This document shows, in pieces, positions 1-7,189 of a stretch of 8,858 nucleotides of DNA. Below the pieces are notes generated by a model. The model saw only the letters and a list, made by a program, of their open reading frames with translations, did not search any database and had not been told where the DNA came from. How positions within the stretch are numbered: the first letter of the stretch is position 1; each line of letters opens with the position of its first letter. Position numbers and translations under genes: made by a program. Where the stretch lies: the NCBI GenBank assembly GCA_017881285.1, contig JADGRD010000110.1, positions 1-8,858 of the forward strand, in the 5' to 3' direction. The DNA comes from Pseudomonadota bacterium (GTDB lineage: Bacteria > Myxococcota_A > Polyangia > Fen-1088).

Positions 1-186
1 GCGTCGGGCGATGTCTTGCAAGCCGGCGAAGGCGCGGGTGGTGGTGTCGGCGTCGGCGCCGAATTCAGCGGCAAGGGCGAAGAGAGCACTGGTGAGCGGT
101 CCGGGCGGCCGTTCCGTCGCGCTGCGACTGCATCCGAGCACGGCGGTGGCGAGTGCCGTGCAGCAGAGCAGGGGACGCGCCGTCAT
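1..186 (-). CDS. Lipoprotein of unknown function, N-terminal part only
   Basis: Only the first 62 codons lie in the window; the gene continues past the left edge. The start ATG (186-184) overlaps the TGA of the upstream SGNH lipoprotein gene as ATGA, so it is almost certainly co-translated with it. The product begins MTARPLLCCTALATAVLGCS: a short basic start, a hydrophobic core, and a lipobox VLGC with Cys19 as the likely lipidated residue. The mature part that can be seen is Ala/Thr/Arg-rich and helical-looking (SALFALAAEFGADADTTTRA). I recognise no family. Being last of five tightly joined genes, it probably works with the SGNH lipoprotein in the envelope; that is inference from position only. 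Confidence 0.75.
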   Translation of the reverse strand, partial: MTARPLLCCTALATAVLGCSRSATERPPGPLTSALFALAAEFGADADTTTRAFAGLQDIARR

Positions 187-2330
187 GGCTTGTCGAGGGG
201 CTGCCAGCCCTCCGCGTGATCGTAGAGATCGCGCGCGGTCATCATCCAGATGACGAGCTTCTTGCTCCTGAGCTTGTCCACGCCACGGCGGAGCAGCTTT
301 TCGCGCACGTTGGGGCCGCCGCCGTAGCTCATGACCAGGTCGACCGGATAGCCGATCTGCTTGGCGAGGTGGGCCGACACGCCGGCGTGCTCGCAGTCCA
401 TGAGCTCGTAGACGCCGGTGAAGCTGTCACCCAGGATGACGACAGGGCTTTCTGGATCGTCTTCGTAGAGGCTGCCGTCGGGATTGACGACCTGGTGGCC
501 GACCCGGGTCTCGGGAGCGAGCTTCGTGCGTTCGGCTTCGGGCAGGCGCGAGTACAGATCGCCATGCCGAGTGAAGGACTCGTCTTTGGTGGTGAAGGTG
601 CGGCGATGCGCGGCGATGCCCTTGTACCAGGGGTAGCGCGGGATGCGCTTGGCGATGAGCTTCGCCGCCAGCTCCAGGCCGCGGGTGGTCCAGTGCGTGT
701 CCTGCGCCTGATAGAGGGCCTCGCTCTTGCCCGCGCCGGCCTGGCGCTCGGCGAGGAACGCGGGCAGCAGGTCGACGGTCTCGACCCCCTGGTCGGCGAG
801 GTCGAGGAGGAACTTTCGCGCGAAGGGATTGACGACCTTGCCGGTGAAAGGCGCCAGGCTCGCGTCGACGGGCGCGGCGCCTGTCTTGTCGGGAAAGACT
901 TCCTCCTTGGTGGGGACCGGCACGAAGAGGAAGTCCACCCCGTGCTTCGCCAGTAGCTGCTTGAAGGCGACGATCGCGGGAATGGGATTGCGATCTCCCT
1001 TCTGTTTGGCGAGGTCGCCGCCCACCATGTAGGAGAGCGATTGCTGGAAGAAGAGAAAGCCGTCGCTGCCCGCCACGGCCTTGGAACCGGCTGGCATGGC
1101 CTGCAGGCGCTGCTTGAGGGCTGCCTGGAAGCTCGCTACCTGCGCTGCCCACGCGGTCCACGATCGGCCATGCGCTGCCAGCTCGGCCTTCACCGTCTTC
1201 TTCACCTCGGCGGGCTTGGGCGAAGGCTTGCTCTTGCCGAGCTTGAGGACCGGGGCGGGAGGCGCCGCCTGGCTCTCCTTCTCCGTTGCGGGTGCGGCCG
1301 TGGCCGGGTTGGACGCCGGGGCACTCGGCGATGCGGCCGCGCCGGCGCTCTTCGTTTCGGGTCCGTTGCCGACCAGGAACACGTTGTATACGGGCTTGCC
1401 CTGCGGCTTGCCACGCATGACGACGGCGGGCGCGGCGAAGCTGAGGTTGCCCAGCTCCTCGCGCACGGCGGGCTCGGTGTCGGCAGCAGGCCACGCGGCG
1501 GGCGCGGCCACCAGATCCGTGTTGTACGAGGGGTACCAGTACGAGGCGAGCTGATGCGCCCAGGCTTTGACCTCCGCCGGGGTGAATACGCGGCCCTCGT
1601 ATTCGCTGCGGACGAACTTCACGATGTCTTGGGTGGGGCCGATGGCGCTGTCGGCGACGCGGCCGTAGATCTCGGGAAAGCCGTCGCCATCCTCGTCGGG
1701 CGGCGAGGGAAAGCCGGTGAACCACGGCGCGAGCTCGATCTTGAGCCACATCTCGACTGGCCGGCCCTGACCGGGATCGTGCAAGAAGGCCTCCGTGGCC
1801 GTCTGGCGCACGAATTGCGGCCCGCCGGGCAGGCCCCAGCTTTCGGAGCGGACGCGGGCCACGACGTCTTCCAGGCGGTCGCTGCCCGCGATCTTCTTCG
1901 ACACTAGGAGCTCGACCAGCGGCGGCAGCGCCAACGGGTGCGCGCGTTCCTCGGGGGAGAGCGCGGTTCGCGCCACGGATCCGGTCAGTGAGTTGGCCAC
2001 GAGGGCGCCACCAAATGGATTGGCGGTGCTCGGGGGCTTGCCCTTCTCGCCGGCCGGTCGGCCCTCGGGCGCGGGATCGGCGTTCATGAAGTTCGCGTGG
2101 TAGGCGGCGTAGTCGAGGCTGGCGCGGGTGGGGCGGTTCACCCGCCGCACCAGCACCTGCGAGGTCGAGCGCCGGTAAGATGGGTTGACCGTGGTGACAT
2201 CTTTGCGAATCGCGGTGGCCGCCGGACCACGCGCGGGCCAGGGAAAGCCCGAGGTCGCGCACCCGGTGCTGGCCGCAGCAACCACCAGCGCGATGGCTGC
2301 ACGATGAACTGTTCTCTCGTTACATGCCAT
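183..2330 (-). CDS. Lipoprotein with C-terminal AlgX/AlgJ-like SGNH hydrolase/acetyltransferase domain
   Basis: A 715-residue protein. Residues 1-24 form a lipoprotein signal with lipobox STGC (Cys24). Residues about 40-325 are a domain I do not recognise; it holds an acidic loop DEDGDGFPEIYG (212-223) that looks like a calcium-binding DxDxDG turn. Residues about 326-385 are an Ala/Pro/Lys linker. Residues about 390-715 match the AlgX/AlgJ SGNH fold: GSDGFLFF near 421, FVPVPTKEEVFP (469-480), DTHW (Asp544, His546) and GDSF with Ser636. In AlgX and AlgJ the Asp/His and Ser of these motifs form the catalytic triad for O-acetylation of alginate in the periplasm. All three are present, so an active acyltransferase or esterase on an exported glycan is likely; the substrate is unknown. 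AlgX itself is about 470 residues and lacks this N-terminal half. No AlgI-type MBOAT partner lies in the window. The ATG at 2330 has CGAGG five bases upstream and overlaps the glycosyltransferase gene by 11 bp. Confidence 0.9.
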   Translation of the reverse strand: MACNERTVHRAAIALVVAAASTGCATSGFPWPARGPAATAIRKDVTTVNPSYRRSTSQVLVRRVNRPTRASLDYAAYHANFMNADPAPEGRPAGEKGKPPSTANPFGGALVANSLTGSVARTALSPEERAHPLALPPLVELLVSKKIAGSDRLEDVVARVRSESWGLPGGPQFVRQTATEAFLHDPGQGRPVEMWLKIELAPWFTGFPSPPDEDGDGFPEIYGRVADSAIGPTQDIVKFVRSEYEGRVFTPAEVKAWAHQLASYWYPSYNTDLVAAPAAWPAADTEPAVREELGNLSFAAPAVVMRGKPQGKPVYNVFLVGNGPETKSAGAAASPSAPASNPATAAPATEKESQAAPPAPVLKLGKSKPSPKPAEVKKTVKAELAAHGRSWTAWAAQVASFQAALKQRLQAMPAGSKAVAGSDGFLFFQQSLSYMVGGDLAKQKGDRNPIPAIVAFKQLLAKHGVDFLFVPVPTKEEVFPDKTGAAPVDASLAPFTGKVVNPFARKFLLDLADQGVETVDLLPAFLAERQAGAGKSEALYQAQDTHWTTRGLELAAKLIAKRIPRYPWYKGIAAHRRTFTTKDESFTRHGDLYSRLPEAERTKLAPETRVGHQVVNPDGSLYEDDPESPVVILGDSFTGVYELMDCEHAGVSAHLAKQIGYPVDLVMSYGGGPNVREKLLRRGVDKLRSKKLVIWMMTARDLYDHAEGWQPLDKP

Positions 2331-3039
2331 AGGTGCCTCGTTTGAATCGCCACAGGACGCGTAGGACGCGCAGCCCGTAGGTCAGGGGATTGAGGTGTGA
2401 GATCTCATCGCCGTAGCGGGTCGGGATGGGCGCCTCGCCGACCGCGAGCCCGCGGGCCCGCGCGGTTGCGATGACCTCGATGTCGAAGTCGAAGCTGTCG
2501 CTCAACTCGGCGAACGGGATCTCGGCCAGGGCGCGCCGGCCGTAGACCAGATAGCCGCTGTGAAGGTCGGTCATGGGCAGGCCCAAAACCCGGCGCTCCA
2601 GCTTGCCGAGGGCCCAGTTGCCGGCGATCTTGTAGAGCGGCATGCCACCGGCGAGCGCCTGGCCGCCCGCGATGCGCGAGCCTTGCAGGAGATCGAGGCC
2701 GCGCCCGTCGAGCGTGGCGAGCAGAGAGGGCAGCGCCTCGGGGCTGTACTGGCCATCGGCATGCACGGACGCCGCGCGATCGGCGCCGAGGGCGCGCGCG
2801 ACCTCGAGTCCGGTTTTCATGGCCGCGCCATAGCCGCCATTGCGCGGGCGAAGGACCACCTCGATGCCCGCCGTCGTTTTGGCGAGGTCCTGCGCGACCC
2901 GGGCCGTGCCGTCCGTGCTGCCATCGTCGACGATGACGGTGCGTACGAGATCGGGAGGCCGCGCCGAGACGATGCGCCCGATCAGATCCGGGAGGTGCCG
3001 GGCGGCGTTGTACGCCGGGACGACGGCCACCAGTTTCAT
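2320..3039 (-). CDS. Family 2 glycosyltransferase, DPM1/polyprenyl-phosphate type
   Basis: A 239-residue GT-A fold enzyme. It starts MKLVAVVPAYNAARHLPDLI, followed by IVDDGSTDGT (36-45, nucleotide-sugar binding), RNGGYGAAMKTGL (66-78) and HADGQYSPE (93-101), where Asp95 is the metal/donor Asp of the dolichyl-phosphate-mannose-synthase-like group. LHSGYLVYGRRAL (159-171), DSFDFDIEVI (181-190) and PTRYGDEISHLNP (206-218) are also typical of that bacterial group. I see no transmembrane helices, so it is probably a soluble or membrane-associated cytoplasmic enzyme that moves a sugar from a nucleotide donor to a lipid-phosphate carrier or glycan. Donor and acceptor cannot be read from sequence. 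The ATG at 3039 overlaps the TGA of the synthase gene upstream as ATGA. The open frame extends upstream to 4389, but that stretch is an Arg/Pro/Ala-rich shadow of the neighbouring gene, so this start is preferred. Confidence 0.92.
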   Translation of the reverse strand: MKLVAVVPAYNAARHLPDLIGRIVSARPPDLVRTVIVDDGSTDGTARVAQDLAKTTAGIEVVLRPRNGGYGAAMKTGLEVARALGADRAASVHADGQYSPEALPSLLATLDGRGLDLLQGSRIAGGQALAGGMPLYKIAGNWALGKLERRVLGLPMTDLHSGYLVYGRRALAEIPFAELSDSFDFDIEVIATARARGLAVGEAPIPTRYGDEISHLNPLTYGLRVLRVLWRFKRGTYGM

Positions 3040-4223
3040 GGCGCGCCTGGCGTGGCCGCACGGACGCGAAGATCGCCGGCAATCCGCGATGGGTAGCGCG
3101 CCAAATAGTCGGCCACGATGGGCGGCAGCATCTCGGCGAGGGTCAGGCGCGGCCGCCAATCGAGGAGCCTTCGCGCCTTGGTCATGGCGGGGATGCGCAC
3201 GACGGAATCGTCGTAGCCTGGACCATAGAATTCGGCGGCGCTCTGGGTGCGCAGGCGGGGCGGGGCGCCGTCCGGCCTCTGCGCGCGGAAGGCGGACACC
3301 AGCGCGCGCGCCAGCGCGCGGATGCTGACGTCGTTTCGGTCGTTGCCTATGTTCACGATCTGGCCCTGGCAGCGCCCGGGCCGCTCGACGATGCGCAGGA
3401 GCGCGTCCACGAATTCGTCGACGGAGAGGAAGGAGCGCCGCTGGCGGCCGCCGTCGACCAGCACCAGGTCCTCCCCGGCGAGCAGCGCGTGCATGAACGC
3501 CGCCAGGACGCGCGGAATGCCTTCGCCGTCCACGCCGGGAATGAAGTCCATTCGCGGCCCGATGACGTTGAAGGGCCTGACCACGGTGAACGGCAGGCCG
3601 CGATGCTGGCCGTAGGCCCAGATCACGCGCTCGAGGAGCTGCTTGGCCGCGGCGTAGGTCCAGCGTTCGCGATGGATGGGGCCGAGGAAGAGCGCGGTCC
3701 GCTCCTCGTCCATGCATCGCGCCGGACGGCCGCCAGCGGTGAGGGCGCGCCGGCCGTAGACCTCGCAGGTGGAGAGGTGAATGAGCCAGCGCTGGCGTTC
3801 GGCGCACAGCTTGACCAGGGGCACGAGGTCGGTGTAGCTGGCGTCGATCACTTCGAGCGGGCGTGTGTTGTACAGAGCGGGATTGCACAGGGCGGTGAGT
3901 GAGATGACGATGTCTGCCCGCGCGGTGATCTCGTCGAGCAACCCCGGGTCGGTGATGGAGGCCTGGACGCGGCTGACCCCGCGCAGTCCGGACGCGAGCT
4001 TGTCGAAGTTGACGTCGACGGCGTCCACTGTCGCGCCGCGGTGGCCGGCCAGCCGGGGCACGAGATGGGATCCGAGAAAGCCACCCGCGCCGAGCACCGC
4101 AATGCGCGGCGGCCGGGCCGTGGGTAGGCGCGTGACGTTGCCATGCGCGACGGCGCTGCTTGGGCGCGAGGACCGCCCCCTGTCCGCCGGAACTGCCACG
4201 GATAGCTTCGGCCGCATGGTCAC
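3036..4223 (-). CDS. NAD-dependent UDP-glucuronate-processing enzyme, UDP-apiose/UDP-xylose synthase-like
   Basis: A 395-residue extended short-chain dehydrogenase. NAD motif GAGGFLG at 45-51; catalytic STCEVYG at 151-157; RWTYAAAK at 187-194 gives the Tyr190/Lys194 pair; RPFNVIGPRMDFIPG at 216-230; EFYGPGYDDSVVRIPAMT at 331-348 with Arg343. The family includes the ArnA decarboxylase domain (UDP-GlcA to UDP-4-keto-pentose) and UDP-apiose/xylose synthase (AXS). From memory of Arabidopsis AXS1, its Cys100, Cys140, Glu141, Arg182, Tyr185 and Arg341 correspond here to Cys113, Cys153, Glu154, Arg187, Tyr190 and Arg343. ArnA has Ala and Ser at the two Cys positions, so AXS fits better. The expected reaction is oxidation and decarboxylation of UDP-glucuronate, giving UDP-apiose and/or UDP-xylose. 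About 38 residues precede the fold. The given start is GTG (4223); an ATG two codons on (4217) is equally possible, with no strong ribosome site for either. The gene begins 5 bp after the lipoprotein gene. Confidence 0.88.
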   Translation of the reverse strand: MTMRPKLSVAVPADRGRSSRPSSAVAHGNVTRLPTARPPRIAVLGAGGFLGSHLVPRLAGHRGATVDAVDVNFDKLASGLRGVSRVQASITDPGLLDEITARADIVISLTALCNPALYNTRPLEVIDASYTDLVPLVKLCAERQRWLIHLSTCEVYGRRALTAGGRPARCMDEERTALFLGPIHRERWTYAAAKQLLERVIWAYGQHRGLPFTVVRPFNVIGPRMDFIPGVDGEGIPRVLAAFMHALLAGEDLVLVDGGRQRRSFLSVDEFVDALLRIVERPGRCQGQIVNIGNDRNDVSIRALARALVSAFRAQRPDGAPPRLRTQSAAEFYGPGYDDSVVRIPAMTKARRLLDWRPRLTLAEMLPPIVADYLARYPSRIAGDLRVRAATPGAP

Positions 4224-4228
4224 GCCCG

Positions 4229-5428
4229 TTAGCGGTGCTTCTTCTTGCCCTTGGCGGGTTGCTTGCCTGGGTCGGGTTTCTCGTCGGCGCTCGCAGCCGC
4301 CGCGTCCTTGTCCTTGGGCGTGCTGGCGGTCCCGGGGCCGCTGGCGGCAGAAGCGGGCGTGCCGATGAAGATGTCGGGCCAGCGATCATTGCCCGAGTGG
4401 TAGGTCAGCCGGGCGGCGGTGCTGGCTTCCGTGCCGACCTCCCAGAGGTAGATCTCGTAGTCGGCGGTGTCGTGATCGTGACCGCGCTGGGTGGCGGCCC
4501 AGATCAGCCACTTTCCGTCGGCCGAAAGCTCGGGGAAATATTCGTGCGAGCGCCGCCCCGGCAGGTCGATGAGGGTGATGGCGTCCAGGTCGGAGTCGCC
4601 TTTGCTGGGCTTGCCCGCGGCCATGGGCAGGTGGAGCACGCGGCTGCCGCCGTTGCCGGTGGGGTGCACCCAGTAGATCTCGTCGCCCGCGGGGGTCCAG
4701 TTGATCTGGCACCCCTCGCCGGTGCGGGTCCAGGTCTTCTTGCCGAGGTCCCAGATACCGGTTTCCCGCTTCGACCCGCGCAAGGTGATGGCCAGGTAGG
4801 CGCCGTCCTTCGACAGCTCGGGCTGCTGCAAGAGCGCCCCGCCGAGCGCCGGCACTTTCGTGCTGTCGACGAGGAGGGTTTCCGCGCCGCCGGCCAGGGC
4901 GCGGCGGAAGACGGCGGTCGTGCGCACGTAGACGATCTCGTCGCTGCCGATCCAGCCGCCCCAGCTCGCGTTGTCCACCACCTTGGTTTCTTCCTTGCCG
5001 TCGGGCGTGACGGTGTAGATGTCCCACTTGCCGTCGGCGTTGGCGTCGCGTTCGTAGACCCAGCCCTTCTTGCTGCGGGTGAAGAGGATGCGCGAACCGT
5101 CGGGCGAGAAGCGCGGGAACCAGTCGACAGCCTCCCCCTTGGTGATGGCGTGCACGTTCGAGCCGTCCGTGTTCATCACGAAGAGATCGTGGTTGCCGAG
5201 GCGCGAGCTGGACCAGACGACCAGGCCGTTCGCCTTGCCGCCGACCGCGGTCATGGCCTGCTTCTCGGTCGCGGTGGGCTGCTCCTCGCTGCCGCTCGCC
5301 CCTTCCCCTGTCGTGGCGCACGCGCCGATCGCCGTGGCGAGAACCGCCCACGCGGTTCCGCGCAGGGTTCGCGCGGTAGTGGTGGAGCGTGCGCTCGATG
5401 CCTCGCGGGGGTCCGTCGACTGATTCAT
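4229..5428 (-). CDS. TolB/PD40-type beta-propeller lipoprotein
   Basis: A 399-residue protein. The N-terminus has a longish basic n-region, a hydrophobic core (about 24-35) and a lipobox IGAC with Cys37, then a Gly/Ser/Glu-rich tether. From about residue 65 to 355 are WD40-like PD40 blades: NHDLFVMNTDGS (79-90) with FPRFSPDGSRILFTR (104-118), DIYTVTPDGK (136-145), PELSKDGAYLAI (203-214), and YFPELSADGKWLIW (297-310) with YEIYLWEVGT (324-333). The last 45 residues are Ala/Pro/Lys-rich and end KGKKKHR. Such propellers are usually binding platforms in the periplasm or on the outer membrane; no catalytic role can be read. The start at 5428 is chosen because AGGAG lies six bases upstream and a lipoprotein signal follows; the open frame continues 46 codons further up without a signal. 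It is the first gene of the leftward operon. Confidence 0.88.
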   Translation of the reverse strand: MNQSTDPREASSARSTTTARTLRGTAWAVLATAIGACATTGEGASGSEEQPTATEKQAMTAVGGKANGLVVWSSSRLGNHDLFVMNTDGSNVHAITKGEAVDWFPRFSPDGSRILFTRSKKGWVYERDANADGKWDIYTVTPDGKEETKVVDNASWGGWIGSDEIVYVRTTAVFRRALAGGAETLLVDSTKVPALGGALLQQPELSKDGAYLAITLRGSKRETGIWDLGKKTWTRTGEGCQINWTPAGDEIYWVHPTGNGGSRVLHLPMAAGKPSKGDSDLDAITLIDLPGRRSHEYFPELSADGKWLIWAATQRGHDHDTADYEIYLWEVGTEASTAARLTYHSGNDRWPDIFIGTPASAASGPGTASTPKDKDAAAASADEKPDPGKQPAKGKKKHR

Positions 5429-5434
5429 GCTGCA

Positions 5435-5439
5435 CTCCT
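5435..5439 (-). promoter_or_regulatory. Ribosome binding site of the beta-propeller lipoprotein
   Basis: AGGAG on the minus strand, six bases before the ATG at 5428. It decides the start of the lipoprotein against an in-frame ATG at 5566. Confidence 0.8.
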
Positions 5440-5694
5440 GTGACATGGAGATTGATGGGGACATGGACTCTAGCCTGAGAGCACGCGAAGATGAAGGGCG
5501 CGATTCGGGGCTTGTATGCTGGTTGGCGGCACGGATAAACTGCGCCCGCTCGCTGACGGCTTGCATCGCTGAGGTCTAGTGCGGTAAGACGCTGCGGGTG
5601 GCATGTCGCGCTATCGCGGCTGGCCTCGTCCGAAACCCCAGAGAATCCCCAACCCCCCGCCCAGTTGCCCGCGACACTGCCGTCCCGAACAGAG

Positions 5695-5701
5695 AGGAAG
5701 G
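5695..5701 (+). promoter_or_regulatory. Ribosome binding site of the MFS transporter
   Basis: AGGAAGG on the plus strand, six bases before the ATG at 5708. It supports that start over the in-frame ATG at 5603, whose extra 35 residues are Pro/Arg-rich and unlike a transporter N-terminus. Confidence 0.8.
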
Positions 5702-5707
5702 ACCGTG

Positions 5708-7105
5708 ATGCCCGAGAAAGCTTCGACAAATTTTGCCTTCACCATTCTCATCACCTTGGTGGCCACCATAGGGGGCTTTCTCTTCGGCTACGACAGCGGC
5801 GTGATCAACGGCACCGTTGATGGTTTGCAGAAGGCGTTCCACTCGGACTCCGTCGGCACCGGCTTCAACGTCGCGTGCATGTTGCTTGGCTGCGCCGTGG
5901 GCGCCTTCATGGCCGGCTGGTTGGCCGACAAGTTCGGCCGCAAGACAATTCTCATTATCGCTTCGGTGTGCTTCACCGTGAGCGCGTTCGGCGCGGGAGT
6001 CGCGCAGGACTCGCTCCAGTTCATCTTGGTTCGCGTGCTCGGCGGTCTGGCTGTTGGCGCGGCCAGCGTGCTCGCCCCCGCGTACATCAGTGAGGTGGCC
6101 CCGGCCAAGTACCGCGGGACCCTGTCGTCCGTGCAGCAGATCGCCATCATCACGGGGCTCTTCGCTTCCTTCCTCAGCAACTACATTCTGGCGCGCGTCG
6201 CCGGCGGCTCGACCGTCGTGCTGGCGTTGGGTCTCGAGGCCTGGCGTTGGATGTTCTGGGTGATGACCATCCCGTCCATCGTCTTCTTCTTCTCATTGCT
6301 CTTCATTCCCGAGAGCCCGCGCTTCCTCGTCGCGAGCGGCAAGAAGGATAGGGCGCTCGCCGTGCTCACCCGCCTGATGGGCAGCGACGCACAAGCCAAG
6401 CTCGACGAGATCGATGCCTCTCTAGTTTCCGATCACCACCGGCCCAGGCTGACGGACATTCTCGACAACAAACGGCTTTTCCGGCCCATCGTGTGGGTCG
6501 GCATCGGGCTCGCCAGCTTCCAGCAGCTCGTCGGTATCAACATCGTCTTCTACTACGGCGCGGTGTTGTGGCGCTCGGCCGGCTTCAAGGAGAGCGACGC
6601 GCTTCTCATCAACGTCATCAGCGGTGGGGTCAGCATCGTGGCCTGCTTCTTCGCCACCGCGCTCATCGACCGGGTGGGGCGCAAGCCGCTCCTGCTCATC
6701 GGCTCGATCGGCATGGCCGTGACCCTGGGCATCCTGGCCGTGGTCTTCGGCACCGCGAACACGGTCAACGGTGCCCTCGAGCTTTCGGGCACGACGGGTC
6801 CGATCGCTCTCGTGGCCGCGAACCTCTACGTCATGCTGTTCAACTTCTCGTGGGGCCCGGTCATGTGGGTCATGCTGGGCGAGATGTTCCCCAACCAGAT
6901 TCGCGGTTCTGGCCTGGCGATCAGCGGCCTTTCCCAGTGGCTGTCCAACTTCGGCATCACCATGACTTTTCCGCTGTTGCTCGCCGGCATCGGCCTGGGC
7001 GGCGCCTACGGTCTCTACACCCTGTGCGCCCTTATCTCGATCGTCTTCATCCTCAAGTTCATCCGCGAGACCAAGGGCAAAGAGCTCGAGGAGATGAAGG
7101 GATAG
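5708..7105 (+). CDS. Sugar-porter family MFS transporter, XylE-like proton:sugar symporter
   Basis: A 465-residue inner-membrane protein with about 12 hydrophobic segments and a cytoplasmic loop at about 201-257. Sugar-porter signatures are all present: GGFLFGYDSGVING (22-35), WLADKFGRK (71-79), PESPRFL (201-207), FQQLVGIN (271-278), DRVGRKPLL (321-329) and RETKG (453-457, where PETKG is usual). By recalled comparison with E. coli XylE, the xylose-contacting positions are kept: Gln144, Gln272, Gln273, Asn278, Gly383, Trp387, Gln410 and Trp411. The proton-coupling Asp27/Arg133 of XylE correspond to Asp29 and Arg109; the facilitative GLUTs lack this Asp, so proton symport is likely. The substrate is probably a monosaccharide such as glucose or xylose; sequence alone does not decide. 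The gene stands alone on the plus strand, facing a GH3/outer-membrane gene pair. Confidence 0.93.
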   Translation: MPEKASTNFAFTILITLVATIGGFLFGYDSGVINGTVDGLQKAFHSDSVGTGFNVACMLLGCAVGAFMAGWLADKFGRKTILIIASVCFTVSAFGAGVAQDSLQFILVRVLGGLAVGAASVLAPAYISEVAPAKYRGTLSSVQQIAIITGLFASFLSNYILARVAGGSTVVLALGLEAWRWMFWVMTIPSIVFFFSLLFIPESPRFLVASGKKDRALAVLTRLMGSDAQAKLDEIDASLVSDHHRPRLTDILDNKRLFRPIVWVGIGLASFQQLVGINIVFYYGAVLWRSAGFKESDALLINVISGGVSIVACFFATALIDRVGRKPLLLIGSIGMAVTLGILAVVFGTANTVNGALELSGTTGPIALVAANLYVMLFNFSWGPVMWVMLGEMFPNQIRGSGLAISGLSQWLSNFGITMTFPLLLAGIGLGGAYGLYTLCALISIVFILKFIRETKGKELEEMKG

Positions 7106-7145
7106 CGGCCGTCTTCGTGATCGGCTAGCGGAGCGTTCGGCGTCG

Positions 7146-7181
7146 CTGGCGAGGAAGGGGCGGCCTGTCCTTTCTCGCCAG
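7146..7181. terminator. Hairpin between convergent genes, likely bidirectional terminator
   Basis: Arms 7146-7158 (CTGGCGAGGAAGG) and 7169-7181 (CCTTTCTCGCCAG) pair over 13 bp with a single G.U wobble, around a 10-base loop. It starts 40 bp after the stop of the MFS gene and ends 8 bp beyond the stop of the opposing outer-membrane gene, the usual place for a shared terminator. Neither side has a T-run, so it may stall polymerase weakly or protect 3' ends instead. Confidence 0.6.
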
Positions 7182-7189
7182 GGTTCCCA

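Larger units (their letters stand above)
5429..5707. promoter_or_regulatory. Divergent intergenic region between the minus-strand operon and the MFS gene
   Basis: This 279-bp gap separates two divergent start codons, so it must hold promoters for both the leftward five-gene operon and the rightward transporter. On the plus strand TTGTAT (5512-5517) and GATAAA (5534-5539) are spaced 16 bp and could be a weak sigma70-type promoter. On the minus strand TAGAGT (about 5466-5471) could be a -10 box, with only a poor -35 match. I see no convincing palindromic operator. The hexamer assignments are weak; the presence of promoters somewhere here follows from the layout. Confidence 0.45.

Noticed and set aside
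153..956. Long plus-strand open frames opposite the left operon (also 1041-1907 and 4160-5443)
   Set aside because: They are antisense shadows typical of GC-rich coding DNA: no recognised motifs, no ribosome sites, and the minus-strand genes beneath them have clear motifs.
427..2262. 611-residue minus-strand frame overlapping the SGNH lipoprotein
   Set aside because: It is a shifted-frame shadow rich in Arg, Gly and Pro; the competing frame has a lipobox and the DTHW and GDSF motifs.
3036..4223. Assignment as ArnA-type decarboxylase for lipid A aminoarabinose
   Set aside because: The fold family is the same, but both cysteine positions follow AXS rather than ArnA, the formyltransferase domain is absent, and no ArnB aminotransferase is next to it.
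3040..4389. N-terminal extension of the glycosyltransferase frame up to 4389, giving a 689-residue fusion
   Set aside because: The extra 450 residues are Arg/Pro/Ala-rich, have no recognisable fold and overlap the clearly real synthase gene on the same strand in another frame. The GT2 protein begins cleanly with MKLVAVVPAYN at an ATGA junction.
5603..5707. Upstream ATG at 5603 as the start of the MFS transporter
   Set aside because: The added 35 residues are Pro/Arg-rich and the ATG at 5708 has a good AGGAAGG site and the family-typical N-terminus.
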